Both the position numbers and the translations under genes were made by a program. Source: Mycobacterium paragordonae (GTDB lineage Bacteria > Actinomycetota > Actinomycetes > Mycobacteriales > Mycobacteriaceae). Taken from it: 64,000 bases of DNA. Of this stretch, positions 27,536 to 37,181 are shown one piece after another (the first letter of the stretch is position 1; every line of letters starts with the position of its first letter). The stretch covers positions 6,666,320-6,730,319 of the forward strand of contig NZ_CP025546.1 in the NCBI RefSeq assembly GCF_003614435.1, given 5' to 3'. The notes beneath the pieces were generated by a model. That model had not been told where the DNA came from. It searched no databases and saw nothing but the letters and a program-made list of their open reading frames with translations.

Positions 27536-28929
27536 TACTTCGACTCCTTCATGTCTTGCCGCCGGCGTTGACCGATAACGGCCTCGGTCCACGCCCTGTC
27601 TTCGGTGTAGAGCGCTTCGTCATCCTGTTGTGCGCCTTTGGATTTCGATCCGCCGCCGCCCTGGCCATGGCCACCCATCGGCATGCCCATGCCGCCCCCG
27701 GAGGCGCTGCCGCGGCCGGCGGCAGCACCCTGGCCAACGCCGCCGAGGTCACCCGCGCCGGCGGGTCGCACCGATTCGCCGGCCTCCATTCCGGCACCGG
27801 TGGCAGGCGCCAGCGGCATCGCGGGCATCCCGCCGCCACCACCACCGCCGCCCAGCGACATCGGTTTCATACCAGGCTCTTTGCCCAGACTGGCGGCGGC
27901 TTCCCGGACGGAGGCCAAGTCGGCACTCGCACCCGACGGCATGCCGCCACCCGCTCCGGCGCCACCGGTGGACGGCATCATCGGTGGCTGCATACCCGAG
28001 CCCGAGCCGCCACCGGCCATCGCCGCCGCCTGCATCACCTGCGTCGGGATCAGACCCGGCGTCTGCGGCGGTGGCGGCGGGTCGATCTTGACCGCGGCCG
28101 GCGGCTTCTTCGGGTTCACCGCTTCCAGTTGCGCCTTGGTGTTGTACTCGTTGAGCACTTCTTCGGACTTGGACTGGTACTCCGCATAGAGCTTGATCGC
28201 CTGATCCTTGTAGGCCGGATCCTTGGACAGCTCTTCAAGTTTCGTGATGTCGGCCAATGTCGGGTGCGACCGCCGGGCCCACACCTGCAGCTGCGCGATG
28301 TACTGCCCCTGCTTGGCCAGCGAGGTCGCCAGCTGGGCCATGTAGGTGAGCCAATCCCGCTGTTGATCCAGCGATGCCTCGCAGGCCGTGGCGGCGTCTC
28401 CCGTCCAGTTCTCAAAGATGCGGAAGCGCTTCATGTCGCCCTGCAATGCGAAGCTGAGCTGGTTCCATCCGTCGGCGAAGGCGGCGAGCGACGCGCCCTG
28501 GTCACCGGACTCGAGTTTCGTTGCGGCGGCTTTGAGGTCGGTGAAGCCGTCGCCACCCGCGCCGGACACCTGTGCCGTGTCCTGCAACCCGGCCGAGCTG
28601 TCGCCGCCCGCGCCGCCGGCGGATTCACCGGCCACCTCGCCGCCGTCGTTGTTCAGCGCCTGTCCGCCTTGGTCATCGACGTCCCCGTACGCCTTGGCGG
28701 CGTTGCGCAGCGACGTCGCGAGGCGTTGCCGCTCCCGGGTCCCCGCGGCCAGGAAGTCCACCATGTTGCCCGCGGACAACGAGAGTTGCGTAGCCGCGTT
28801 CTTGGCCGCGGTGAGACCGCACGGAGCGGCGGGGGTGTTGTTCGGTGGCGTGGCCATCGGGGCCTCGACCTCGTCGGCCCGCGACAGAATCTCCTGCTGG
28901 TCTACCGTGACGGTCTGCGGCTGAGTCAT
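27535..28929 (-). CDS. espB: Secreted ESX-1 protein EspB
   Basis: A 464-residue protein (Rv3881c has 460). The N-terminal 280 residues form a PE-PPE-like helical fold, with the YxxxD export signal at Tyr81-Asp85 (YGDVD) and a WxG turn at Trp175 (ENWTGDAA). The C-terminal part is Gly/Met/Pro-rich and contains the region where MycP1 clips EspB in M. tuberculosis. EspB is secreted independently of a PE partner and forms heptameric rings that bind phospholipids. It follows eccE1 after 79 bases. Confidence 0.95.
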   Translation of the reverse strand: MTQPQTVTVDQQEILSRADEVEAPMATPPNNTPAAPCGLTAAKNAATQLSLSAGNMVDFLAAGTRERQRLATSLRNAAKAYGDVDDQGGQALNNDGGEVAGESAGGAGGDSSAGLQDTAQVSGAGGDGFTDLKAAATKLESGDQGASLAAFADGWNQLSFALQGDMKRFRIFENWTGDAATACEASLDQQRDWLTYMAQLATSLAKQGQYIAQLQVWARRSHPTLADITKLEELSKDPAYKDQAIKLYAEYQSKSEEVLNEYNTKAQLEAVNPKKPPAAVKIDPPPPPQTPGLIPTQVMQAAAMAGGGSGSGMQPPMMPSTGGAGAGGGMPSGASADLASVREAAASLGKEPGMKPMSLGGGGGGGGMPAMPLAPATGAGMEAGESVRPAGAGDLGGVGQGAAAGRGSASGGGMGMPMGGHGQGGGGSKSKGAQQDDEALYTEDRAWTEAVIGQRRRQDMKESK

Positions 28930-29008
28930 ATCGGATCGTCCTCCTTAATGCTCTAACCATTATCGTCGCTAAATTTCGGGGTTCCTGCACCAAATTCGCG
29001 AACGCCGG

Positions 29009-30406
29009 CTACTTCGGCAAGGCCAGTTGGTAACGGCTTTCCTCCGGTGGGGAGACGCGGCGGATCGGCAACTGGCGGTGACGCGGCGTGCTGACCATGT
29101 TGTGCCGCAGCACCACCTTCTCCACCCCGGGGTGCGGGCCGAGGTACGTCGTCGCGTTGGGCCAGGTCACCTTGGCGACCTGACCGATCTGGGCGCCGAT
29201 CAGCCGGGCGAACTCCTCGAAATGCGGACCCACCGTCACGTGCGCGCCCGCGGCCGCCGCCCGAACCACGAACTGGGTGAACGTCTGGGCGTCACCCAGG
29301 TTGAGGCTGGCGTCGACGTCGTCGAACGGCAGGTAGACCGGACACCGGTTGACGGTCTCGCCGATCAGCACCCCGGCCGATCCGATCGGGATCTGGCAGT
29401 GCCGGTCGGCGATGAGGTTCTGCCCGGTCAGGGCGGGCCGCTGCCCGCCGTACAGCCGGGTGAAGCCGCGTGGCGTCTTGGGTTTGCCCGCGGTGGTCAG
29501 CAACACCGTCGCCTGCGGCGGCATCCCGGGCCGGATTCGCACCCGGATGACGGTGCGGTCGGCACGCGCCGACCACCACAGGTCGGGACCGCCCGGGGCG
29601 GTGTAGGCCGCGGTGTAGGAGTCGCGGCCCTTGATCATCGACCACTTCTCCCGCACGAATCCCTCGAAGCCGATGTCGATGGCGTGGTCGTAGTCGTCGA
29701 AGCTGCGCCCGCACAGCGCGTCCACGCCGTGACTGGCCAGGTTGTCGGCGATGCGGGTGGCCGAGGCGACCAGGTACCGGGCCAGGCCGGCGACGCCTTC
29801 GTCACGGCGCTGGGCGGACTTGCGGGTCAGTTCCGGGTCGGCGCGCAGCATGATCCAGGTGCGACGGTGTGCCGGTGCCGGGTCGGCGCCGATCACCTGC
29901 TGATACAGGTTCACCACGTCCGGGCTGCCGGACCGGCCGACCCGGAAGCCGGCCGAGACGATGTCTGCCTCGAGGTCGGGACAGTGCACTTCCAGCAGGT
30001 GTTCCAGTAGCCGGGTGTCCAGCACGTCGTCGGTGTGCGCCTTGCCCTCGACGATCACGGTCGGGGTGAACGGTCGCGGCTTGAGTTCGATGACGGCGAT
30101 CAGGTGGCCACGGCGCCAGCGCACCGCGACGTGATCGCCGGGCTTCACGGTGGCCCCGACCTCGGGCTCGGACGGGATGTCCGGCGGTTTGCGCCGGCGG
30201 CGCAGCCACGCGAAAACCGTTGCCACCCAACCGGTCAGTCGCCGTCCGAAGAAGGTGACGAAGGCGACGATCGCGCCCGCCGCCGCGAGCGCGATGCCGG
30301 CCCACCAGTACCGGGTCGGCAGGAACCACAGGATGGCCGCCGGCGCCAGCACCGCCAGCACCAGGGTGTGCCCGGTGCTGAATTTCAGCCGGATCGGGTT
30401 GGTCAT
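29009..30406 (-). CDS. eccE1: EccE1, membrane component of ESX-1
   Basis: A 465-residue protein (Rv3882c has 462). Two hydrophobic helices at about 13-52 (LVLAVLAPAAILWFL, then AGIALAAAGAIVAFVTFF) are followed by a cytosolic domain. ATG 30406 overlaps the mycP1 stop by ATGA; the open frame upstream lies inside mycP1. EccE sits on the outside of the ESX membrane complex. Confidence 0.94.
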   Translation of the reverse strand: MTNPIRLKFSTGHTLVLAVLAPAAILWFLPTRYWWAGIALAAAGAIVAFVTFFGRRLTGWVATVFAWLRRRRKPPDIPSEPEVGATVKPGDHVAVRWRRGHLIAVIELKPRPFTPTVIVEGKAHTDDVLDTRLLEHLLEVHCPDLEADIVSAGFRVGRSGSPDVVNLYQQVIGADPAPAHRRTWIMLRADPELTRKSAQRRDEGVAGLARYLVASATRIADNLASHGVDALCGRSFDDYDHAIDIGFEGFVREKWSMIKGRDSYTAAYTAPGGPDLWWSARADRTVIRVRIRPGMPPQATVLLTTAGKPKTPRGFTRLYGGQRPALTGQNLIADRHCQIPIGSAGVLIGETVNRCPVYLPFDDVDASLNLGDAQTFTQFVVRAAAAGAHVTVGPHFEEFARLIGAQIGQVAKVTWPNATTYLGPHPGVEKVVLRHNMVSTPRHRQLPIRRVSPPEESRYQLALPK

Positions 30407-31758
30407 CGACGGCGCCTCAACGCCCGCGCCGCCAGCGAGCCGAACCCGAGGGCCACCAGCAGGCCCGCGATCGCGAGAGTCACCACCGTGATCGGCACCC
30501 GGTCGGGGGCGGGCGCCATCACCGGCGGCGGCATCCGCCGGACGTCGTACGGAATCGTGGCCCGCCCGGGGGCGATGTCCCACGTCAACGCGGCCAGGGC
30601 GTTGACCACGCCCGATCCGACCAGGTCGTCGACACCTCCGCCGGGGTGACGCGCAGTCGCCTCGATCCGCTGCATGACCTGCACCGGCGTGAGTTCGGGA
30701 AAGCGCTGCCGCACCAGGGCCGCGATGCCGGAGACGTAGGCCGCGGCGAAGGAGGTGCCGGCGATGGGCACCGGTCCTTCCTTGCCCTGCAGGGCATTCA
30801 CCGGATCACCCCGGTCACCGAGGGATTCGATGTTTTCCGCGGGAGCCGCCACGTTGACCCAGGGTCCGTGCATGGAGAACGTGCTGGGGACACCGCCCTG
30901 GCCGATGCCCCCGACCGTGATGACCGAGTCGCCGTACCAGGCCGGCGTGACGATGGTTTGCACCTTGTTCCACCCGCGCGGGTCGCCGGGGTTGGCGGCG
31001 TCGGGCAGCGGATTCTGCGCGCAATCACCACCGGTGTTTCCGGCCGCGACGACGATCACGATGTTCTTGACGTTGACGGCGTAATCGATGGCGGCGCCGA
31101 GGCTCGCCTCATCGATCGGTTTGGTCACCTTGTAGCAGGCGGCTTCGCTGATGTTGATGACGTTGGCGCCGAGGTTGGCGGCGTGCACCACCGCGCGGGC
31201 CAGAGAGCGGATCGACCCGGCGGCCGGGGTGGAATTGGGGTCGTTCGGATTGGATTGCGCGCCAACGGGTTCGAAGGCCTCCGAGGTCTGGCGCAGCGAG
31301 AGTAGGCGGGCGTCGGGCGCGACGCCGACGTAGCCGTCGGTGGGGGCGGGGCGGCCGCCGATGATGGCCGCGGTGAGGGTGCCGTGGGCATCGCAGTCGG
31401 ACAAGCCGTTGCCGGCCTGGTCGACGAAATCGCCGCCGGGTTCGGCCGGAACGCGGGGGGAGGCGTTGACGCCGGTGTCGATCACCGCGACCGTCACGCC
31501 GGCGCCGGTGGCGAACTTGTGGGCTTCGGCGACGCCGATGTAGGAGTTGCTCCACGGCGGGTCGTGGAAGGTCGAATCCGGCAGCACCGTGGGGCCCGAA
31601 CATTGGACGCGCTGTTCGGTGGGTTGATCGGGACCGGTCACATCCGGGGGCAGCGCGCCGGGATCTATCGGGGGCGGGGTGATTGCCAGTGCTGGCGGCG
31701 CCGTGAACGGTGCCGTTGCGACGGCCAGCGCCACCGCCATCAGCAAGATCCGGTGCAC
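30403..31758 (-). CDS. mycP1: MycP1, subtilisin-like mycosin protease of ESX-1
   Basis: A 451-residue exported serine protease starting at GTG 31758, with a signal peptide cleaved near residue 25. The catalytic triad is visible as Asp94 (VIDTGVN), His125 (DAHGT) and Ser336 (GTSFAA), with the oxyanion Asn241 in AAGN. A C-terminal helix at about 420-443 anchors it in the membrane. It clips EspB and is also needed structurally for ESX-1. It heads the - strand run mycP1-eccE1-espB-espL. Confidence 0.96.
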   Translation of the reverse strand: MHRILLMAVALAVATAPFTAPPALAITPPPIDPGALPPDVTGPDQPTEQRVQCSGPTVLPDSTFHDPPWSNSYIGVAEAHKFATGAGVTVAVIDTGVNASPRVPAEPGGDFVDQAGNGLSDCDAHGTLTAAIIGGRPAPTDGYVGVAPDARLLSLRQTSEAFEPVGAQSNPNDPNSTPAAGSIRSLARAVVHAANLGANVINISEAACYKVTKPIDEASLGAAIDYAVNVKNIVIVVAAGNTGGDCAQNPLPDAANPGDPRGWNKVQTIVTPAWYGDSVITVGGIGQGGVPSTFSMHGPWVNVAAPAENIESLGDRGDPVNALQGKEGPVPIAGTSFAAAYVSGIAALVRQRFPELTPVQVMQRIEATARHPGGGVDDLVGSGVVNALAALTWDIAPGRATIPYDVRRMPPPVMAPAPDRVPITVVTLAIAGLLVALGFGSLAARALRRRR

Positions 31759-32072
31759 CCCCGAATCACTCCGTTCATTGAGTTCGTGCGGCGTGTCAAT
31801 CCTGGCAGCAGTTTAGACGTAACGGGTGCGTAAACGGCGCTATTCATGCCGGGTTGTTATCCGGGCGGAACGTAGTAGTGCGGGCGCAAAACGCGCCTCG
31901 GGCGGTCGGCCCCGCAGCTTTCTGGCTCCGGCAGCTGCGTTGTGTGCCCGCCCGAAACCAAAGCTCCTGTCTCACAGCAGTTTCGAAGGCAGCGGTGGAC
32001 ATACCCGCAGTTCACGCGCAGTATCTAGGTGCCGACCGTGACTGGGCTCGACGATTCTGCGGAGAGGTGCCC
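31759..32072. other. Divergent spacer between mycP1 and the small membrane protein
   Basis: A 314-base spacer that should hold the promoters of the mycP1 run and of the gene at 32073. It includes a GGAG element upstream of mycP1 and a slightly A/T-rich patch near 31805-31870. Open frames crossing it are extensions of neighbours or shadows. No repeat or RNA gene seen. Confidence 0.4.
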
Positions 32073-32516
32073 ATGAGTAACAGGATCTTGGGAGCAGTAA
32101 TGATCCTCGTCATCGGGCTCGGGATGATGGTCTTCGGCGCCCTCTTCGCCTTCGAGACCGTCGTGAAATGCGACGACAAGGTCATGCAGCCCGGGGACAC
32201 CTGCAAGAAGCACAAGCAGCCCACCCGCACCTACGAGGAGCGACGCAACCTCGACCACACGATGGGATGGGTGGTGCTCGGTGTCGGCTCCGTGGTGGCC
32301 ATCGCCGGCGTCGGGCTGGGGATCAGGGCCGCAGTGAACCGTCCGGCCGCTCCGGTATCCATGCCGCCGAGCGGCCCGGTGAGTTACCCGCCGCGCGGTG
32401 CGTCGCCGCAGTACCCACCGCAGTACCCGCCGCAGTATCCGCCGCCACCCGGCGGCCAGCCGTACTACCCTCCGCCGCGGTACCCACCACCAGGACCACC
32501 GTGGCCGCAGCAATAG
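32073..32516 (+). CDS. Small two-helix membrane protein with proline/tyrosine-rich tail
   Basis: A 147-residue protein of unknown function. A first hydrophobic helix lies at about 5-28 and a second at about 65-87 (MGWVVLGVGSVVAIAGVGLG). Two Cys (VVKCDDK, GDTCKKH) sit in the loop between them, possibly forming a disulfide outside the membrane. The tail from 95 is Pro/Tyr/Gln-rich with repeats of PPQY. ATG 32073 follows GGAGAGG. I do not recognise a named family. It lies between ESX-1 and ESX-2, but nothing in it shows a tie to secretion. Confidence 0.75.
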   Translation: MSNRILGAVMILVIGLGMMVFGALFAFETVVKCDDKVMQPGDTCKKHKQPTRTYEERRNLDHTMGWVVLGVGSVVAIAGVGLGIRAAVNRPAAPVSMPPSGPVSYPPRGASPQYPPQYPPQYPPPPGGQPYYPPPRYPPPGPPWPQQ

Positions 32517-32621
32517 GTCGTCACCTGCGGCCGATGACGTTACACCTGCGGTTACTATTGTAAATACGGTACTTGCTACGATAGGGCCTGATTCCCCCGG
32601 TAGAGAGTACGAGGTTAGAAG

Positions 32622-33797
32622 ATGGCCACACCCGTAATCGTTGGCGCCGTCCGGACGGCGATCGGCCGCTCCTTCAAGGGCACCCTCGTCAACACCCCGC
32701 CCGAGACGCTGATCACCGCGGTGCTGCCCGAGGTGGTGCGCCGCTCGGGTGTCGACCCGTCGGCCATCGACGACATCATCTTCGCCGAATCCCATTACGG
32801 CGGCGGTGATCTGGCGCGCTACGCAGCGACGGCCACGGGCCTGGAGCACGTGCCGGGCCAGTCGGTGAACCGGCACTGCGCGGGCAGCCTGACCGCGATC
32901 GGCAACGCCGCCGCCCAGATCGGATCGGGCATGGAGCGGGTGCTGATCGCCGGCGGCGTGCAGTCGCTGTCGATGACGCCGCTGACCAACTGGCGCATTC
33001 CCGGCCCGGAGCTGAAGTTCGAGGAGCGGTGGATGCCGCCCACCCACGTCGAGACGCCGGACGCACCGGCCAAGGACATGTCGATCACCGTCGGGTGGAA
33101 CACCGCGCAGTCGGTCGGCATCACCCGCGAGGAGATGGACGCCTGGGCGGCCCGCTCGCACCAGCGCGCCGTCGCAGCCCAGGACGCCGGAAAGTTCGCC
33201 GATGAGATCCTGCCGCTGAAGGTCACCCAGTTCGACGGGTCGGTCACCGAGTTCGCCGTCGACGAGCACCCGCGCCGCGACACCACGGTGGAAAAGCTGG
33301 CCGGGCTGAAGGTGCTGCACCCGGAGATCGAGGGCTTCTCCATCACGGCCGGCAACAGCAGCGGCACCAACGACGCCGCCGCCGCGGTGGCCTTGGTGGA
33401 CGCCGACTACGCCGCCGCCGAAGGCTTGCAGGTGATGGGCAAGGTCCGGGCGTGGGCCGCCGCCGGCGTGGCGCCGCGGGACTGCGGGCTGGGCGCGGTC
33501 AAGGTGATCGGCAAGGTGCTGCAGCGCGCCGGCCTGTCGGTCGACGACGTGGCGCTGTGGGAGATCAACGAGGCGTTCGCCTCGGTGCCGATCGCCGCGT
33601 GCCGCGAGTACGGCATCGACGAGGAGAAGGTGAACTTCTTCGGCAGCGGCTGCAGCCTGGGCCATCCGATCGCGGCGTCCGGGGCGCGGATGGTGACGAC
33701 GCTGACGTACGAGCTGATGCGGCGCGGCGGTGGCATCGGGGTGGCCGCGATGTGCGCGGGCGGCGGTCAGGGCGGGGCGGTCGTCGTCGAGGTTTAG
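32622..33797 (+). CDS. Thiolase-family acetyl-CoA acyltransferase
   Basis: A 391-residue thiolase. The acyl-accepting Cys86 lies in NRHCAGS, His348 in CSLGHPIAASG and the second catalytic Cys378 in MCAGGGQGG; NEAFA at 316-320 completes the signature. All catalytic residues are present, so it should be active in beta-oxidation or acetoacetyl-CoA chemistry; the substrate is unknown. It overlaps nothing and converges with eccA2, leaving 7 bases between the stops. In M. tuberculosis eccA2 (Rv3884c) directly follows mycP1 (Rv3883c), so this gene and its neighbour are extra here. Confidence 0.9.
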   Translation: MATPVIVGAVRTAIGRSFKGTLVNTPPETLITAVLPEVVRRSGVDPSAIDDIIFAESHYGGGDLARYAATATGLEHVPGQSVNRHCAGSLTAIGNAAAQIGSGMERVLIAGGVQSLSMTPLTNWRIPGPELKFEERWMPPTHVETPDAPAKDMSITVGWNTAQSVGITREEMDAWAARSHQRAVAAQDAGKFADEILPLKVTQFDGSVTEFAVDEHPRRDTTVEKLAGLKVLHPEIEGFSITAGNSSGTNDAAAAVALVDADYAAAEGLQVMGKVRAWAAAGVAPRDCGLGAVKVIGKVLQRAGLSVDDVALWEINEAFASVPIAACREYGIDEEKVNFFGSGCSLGHPIAASGARMVTTLTYELMRRGGGIGVAAMCAGGGQGGAVVVEV

Positions 33798-33804
33798 CCG
33801 GCCC

Positions 33805-35646
33805 CTAGAGCTCGACCGGTACGTGCTTCTCCGCACAGGCCTCGCGCACCGCGGCGACCACGTCCTCGGTGCGCAGGGTCTGCAGGTCGTCAATCGTCAC
33901 TGACCCTCTGGCGCTGCGGTGTTGGGCAGCTACTCGCGAATCGCGCAGTCGCTCAGCCCGTTCGACGACGTTGCGGGAGAAGCGTCCGTTCTGCATGAGA
34001 TCGACGCCGTGGGTGCCGTCCGGTGCCCGATACGAACGCAGCGTCGCACACGCAGCGTGCAACGCCTCCGCCGCACCCGGCTGGATCACGGTCGCTCTCG
34101 GATTGCCGTATCGCACTGCGATTTCCACCAGTTCCTCGGGTGTATACGATTCGAATCGCAGCTTGCGGTTGAACCGTCCGGCCAGACCCGGGTTCACCGT
34201 GAGGAATTCGTCAACCTCCTTCTCGTACCCGGCGCCGATGAAGCAGAAGTCGAATCGGTGCACCTCCAGCGCTACCAACAACTGGTTGACCGCTTCCATG
34301 CCGATCATGTCCGGTCGCCCGTCCTGGTGTCGTTCCACCAGTGAGTAGAACTCATCCATGAACAACACCCGGCCCAATGACCGATCAATGAGCTCATTGG
34401 TTTTCGGGCCGGACGCCCCGATGTGCTCACCGCAGAAGTCCGCCCGCTTCACTTCGACGATTTCAGGATGACGGACGATACCCAGCCCGGCGTAGATCTT
34501 GCCGAGTGCTTCGGCGGTGGTGGTCTTTCCGGTGCCGGGTGGGCCGACCAGCAACATGTGGTTGGTCTGACTTGCCACCGGCAGTCCGGCCGCCAGCCGC
34601 AGCGCCCGGACCTCGATCTGGTCCTCCAATTCGGCGACCGCACGCTTGACTTCGGCCAGTCCGACCTGGTTGTCGAGCAGGGCGCGCCCCTCCTCTAACA
34701 GTTGGTTCCGCCGCTCCTCGTGTTCGGCATCGGTGCGCTGCTGTGCGGACCGCTGGGTTTTCACATCCCATTTGTCCGTTCGGGTGCCGATGGTCTCTTC
34801 GTCGGTGATCAGGAGCTGCAGGGTGGTGTCGGCCAGCGCCTGCTGGGCGGACACCATCAACGCGCCGTTGATCGCCGCCCTGGACAGCCATTCGTGCGCC
34901 TGCGGTTCGTCGCCGAGCTGACGGTGCGCCATCCCCCGTACATACGCCAGATCGGCAGCGATCAACGGGTAGTCCCCGGAATCGATTGCGGTGATGGCGT
35001 TCTCGTTGCGGTCCCGGCGCGCCACGGCCGCCGCGCCACGGACCTCGACCCGCTCGGCCCAACTCAGCGCGACACGCGCCTGTCCCAGGTGGGCGGCCGC
35101 ATGCGCGGCCAACGCGCACGTCGCCGCCGTAACCGCCGACATGATGATGGCCTGGGGCGGTAAGACCGTCGCCGCAACAGCGACAGCGTCCGGCCATCGC
35201 TGGGTGGCGAACATCAGGTAGGCGTCGATGTACTGCTGCCACTGGTGGTTCTCCCAGGTGTCCAGCAGGGCGGGATCACGCAGCAGTGCGTCGGCCTCGG
35301 CGTACCGGCCGGCATCGACCAGTGCGCTGGCCAACGCGAGCCCGGCATGCGACGACTCTGTCACCGAAATCGACAGGTACGGGCCCGCTTTGATGGGCGC
35401 CGCCAGGCGCACGCCGAGCCGGTTGGTCTCCCGATGCAGCCGGGACCCGTAGTTATACAGTTGCTGCACCGTCGGCAGCGACTCGTCACCCGCGGCGATG
35501 CGGCCCAGCCAGGCATCCGCCATCGACGGATCGATCTCGGTCGCTTCACGAAAGCGTGCCCCTGCCGTCGCGAGATCCCCGTCCAGCAATGTCATACCCT
35601 GGTCGAAGCGCTTCCGCGCGGCAGCGGTCATGGTGCCGGTCGTCAT
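33805..35646 (-). CDS. eccA2: EccA2, AAA+ ATPase of ESX-2
   Basis: A 613-residue protein (Rv3884c has 619) with a TPR-like N-terminal domain to about 300 and a CbbX-type AAA+ domain. Walker A GPPGTGKT is at 368-375 and Walker B LFMDEF at about 428-433. Start ATG 35646 overlaps the eccE2 stop by ATGA, so it is the last gene of the ESX-2 run. The motifs are intact, with no sign of decay. Confidence 0.92.
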   Translation of the reverse strand: MTTGTMTAAARKRFDQGMTLLDGDLATAGARFREATEIDPSMADAWLGRIAAGDESLPTVQQLYNYGSRLHRETNRLGVRLAAPIKAGPYLSISVTESSHAGLALASALVDAGRYAEADALLRDPALLDTWENHQWQQYIDAYLMFATQRWPDAVAVAATVLPPQAIIMSAVTAATCALAAHAAAHLGQARVALSWAERVEVRGAAAVARRDRNENAITAIDSGDYPLIAADLAYVRGMAHRQLGDEPQAHEWLSRAAINGALMVSAQQALADTTLQLLITDEETIGTRTDKWDVKTQRSAQQRTDAEHEERRNQLLEEGRALLDNQVGLAEVKRAVAELEDQIEVRALRLAAGLPVASQTNHMLLVGPPGTGKTTTAEALGKIYAGLGIVRHPEIVEVKRADFCGEHIGASGPKTNELIDRSLGRVLFMDEFYSLVERHQDGRPDMIGMEAVNQLLVALEVHRFDFCFIGAGYEKEVDEFLTVNPGLAGRFNRKLRFESYTPEELVEIAVRYGNPRATVIQPGAAEALHAACATLRSYRAPDGTHGVDLMQNGRFSRNVVERAERLRDSRVAAQHRSARGSVTIDDLQTLRTEDVVAAVREACAEKHVPVEL

Positions 35647-37181
35647 GGTGATTCCGCCGCTGCGAGGTCAGCGTTGCGAAGATCAGCGGGTTCGGTTGAT
35701 ACATAACGATTCTCGGCGCGAAACAGCTCGATTTCGACCGTGTGCACCTGTCCGGCGGCCGCTACCGATACGGTGGCGGGAACAGTCTGCGTGATGATCA
35801 CATTCGCCGAGCCGCGGTACTCGTCGTCCGGCTTCCCCACCGACACAACCGTATTCGGGCGGGGCGCGGGACTGACGGTGCCGTCGACGACGCTGATCGT
35901 GGTACCGGCTATCGGCTTTGCCAGATCAGTGACGGCGACGTCCGGCATCCGAACACTCGCCCACCGCGCGGAGTTTCGTGTGTGCACCGTGATCCGCTCG
36001 CCCGCGCCGGCCAGTCTCACCACGATGCGTTTGGCCAGCGCATCATCCGCGGCGATGTGCACCCGGCTGAATTCGCCGGGATCGTCAAGGGGGAGCATCA
36101 TCCTGTTCCCGGCGTCCACCTTGCCCAGCAGTACTCCGGACGGTCCGATCGGGATGACCAGGGGATCGGTCAAGTGCCCGTACCGAATTCCGCGGATCAG
36201 CGGCATCGGCCCGCAGAGATTGGCGGCCAGCGCCGGCGCCTGCTCGCCCGGCAGCGTCTGCAACAACATGGACGGTGGCGCCGTCGGCGGTTGAGCACTG
36301 CGGACGGTGACCGTAGCGGTCATGGTCCCGTCACCGAATAGGGTGATTTTCTGCGTGATTCCGTCCGCACGCGTCGCCCAGGCCTGCGCCAAGTTCTCGG
36401 TGGTGATATCTGCCGGCCGGTACCAGTATGTGGTCAGCCAGCCGCCTTCCCCGCGTACCGAGCCCCAGCGGCGGTTCAACGGATCGAGCGCCGACGCGCC
36501 CAGTCGCCGCTCCAGTTCGACAATGTCGGTGGCTGTCGCCACCTTGGCGCGGATGCCGCGCCGGCGCATCGCCGCGCTGATCCGTTGCGCGGCTGCCAGC
36601 GTTGCGGTGCCCACCGAGGCTCTCGGCTGCAGCGCTCCGGCGTTGGGCAGCACAGGTATTCGGATGACGAGCCAGGTCTCACGCTGACCGGCGTAAGGCG
36701 GGGTGCCGATCAACGTGTCGTACACCCGGGCATAGTCGCCGGTAGCACGCCGTCTCGCTCCGGTGCTGATGACGCTGATCGATGCCACCCGCAGCCCCAG
36801 GGTCTGCCGCAGTAGCGGCTCCAAATCGTTGACGTCGAAGGCATTCTCGGTGTGGGTCGAGGTCGAACCGGTGAACAGGGTCGGCGTGTGCGCCTTGCCC
36901 AGCAGTTGCACCACGGCTACCGAACTGCCGTCTTGGCAGCGCACTCCCCCACCCGCGCGGTCATTGGCCACGGTGTGCGGTTCGGTCCACTCGATCGAGC
37001 GTCTGCGCCGCCGCCACAAGGTGAGCCACGACCAAACCGTCTGGCCCCGCCAGGGAACGACGGCGATCATCAGCCCGACCGCGAAACCCGTTGCGGCGCC
37101 TGGATAGCCGCCTGCTGCCCAGCCGAGCAAGCTGATCAGGAAGATGCCAACGATCACGGTCAGCCGGACGCCGTGCGTCAT
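35643..37181 (-). CDS. eccE2: EccE2, membrane component of ESX-2
   Basis: A 512-residue protein (Rv3885c has 537). Two hydrophobic helices at about 5-45 begin the protein (LTVIVGIFLISLLGWAAGG, then AATGFAVGLMIAVVPW); the rest is a cytosolic EccE domain with a CQDGSSVAVVQLLGKAHTPT block also seen in EccE1-type proteins. The open frame extends to 37811, but ATG 37181 overlaps the mycP2 stop as ATGA and fits the family. Confidence 0.88.
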   Translation of the reverse strand: MTHGVRLTVIVGIFLISLLGWAAGGYPGAATGFAVGLMIAVVPWRGQTVWSWLTLWRRRRRSIEWTEPHTVANDRAGGGVRCQDGSSVAVVQLLGKAHTPTLFTGSTSTHTENAFDVNDLEPLLRQTLGLRVASISVISTGARRRATGDYARVYDTLIGTPPYAGQRETWLVIRIPVLPNAGALQPRASVGTATLAAAQRISAAMRRRGIRAKVATATDIVELERRLGASALDPLNRRWGSVRGEGGWLTTYWYRPADITTENLAQAWATRADGITQKITLFGDGTMTATVTVRSAQPPTAPPSMLLQTLPGEQAPALAANLCGPMPLIRGIRYGHLTDPLVIPIGPSGVLLGKVDAGNRMMLPLDDPGEFSRVHIAADDALAKRIVVRLAGAGERITVHTRNSARWASVRMPDVAVTDLAKPIAGTTISVVDGTVSPAPRPNTVVSVGKPDDEYRGSANVIITQTVPATVSVAAAGQVHTVEIELFRAENRYVSTEPADLRNADLAAAESP

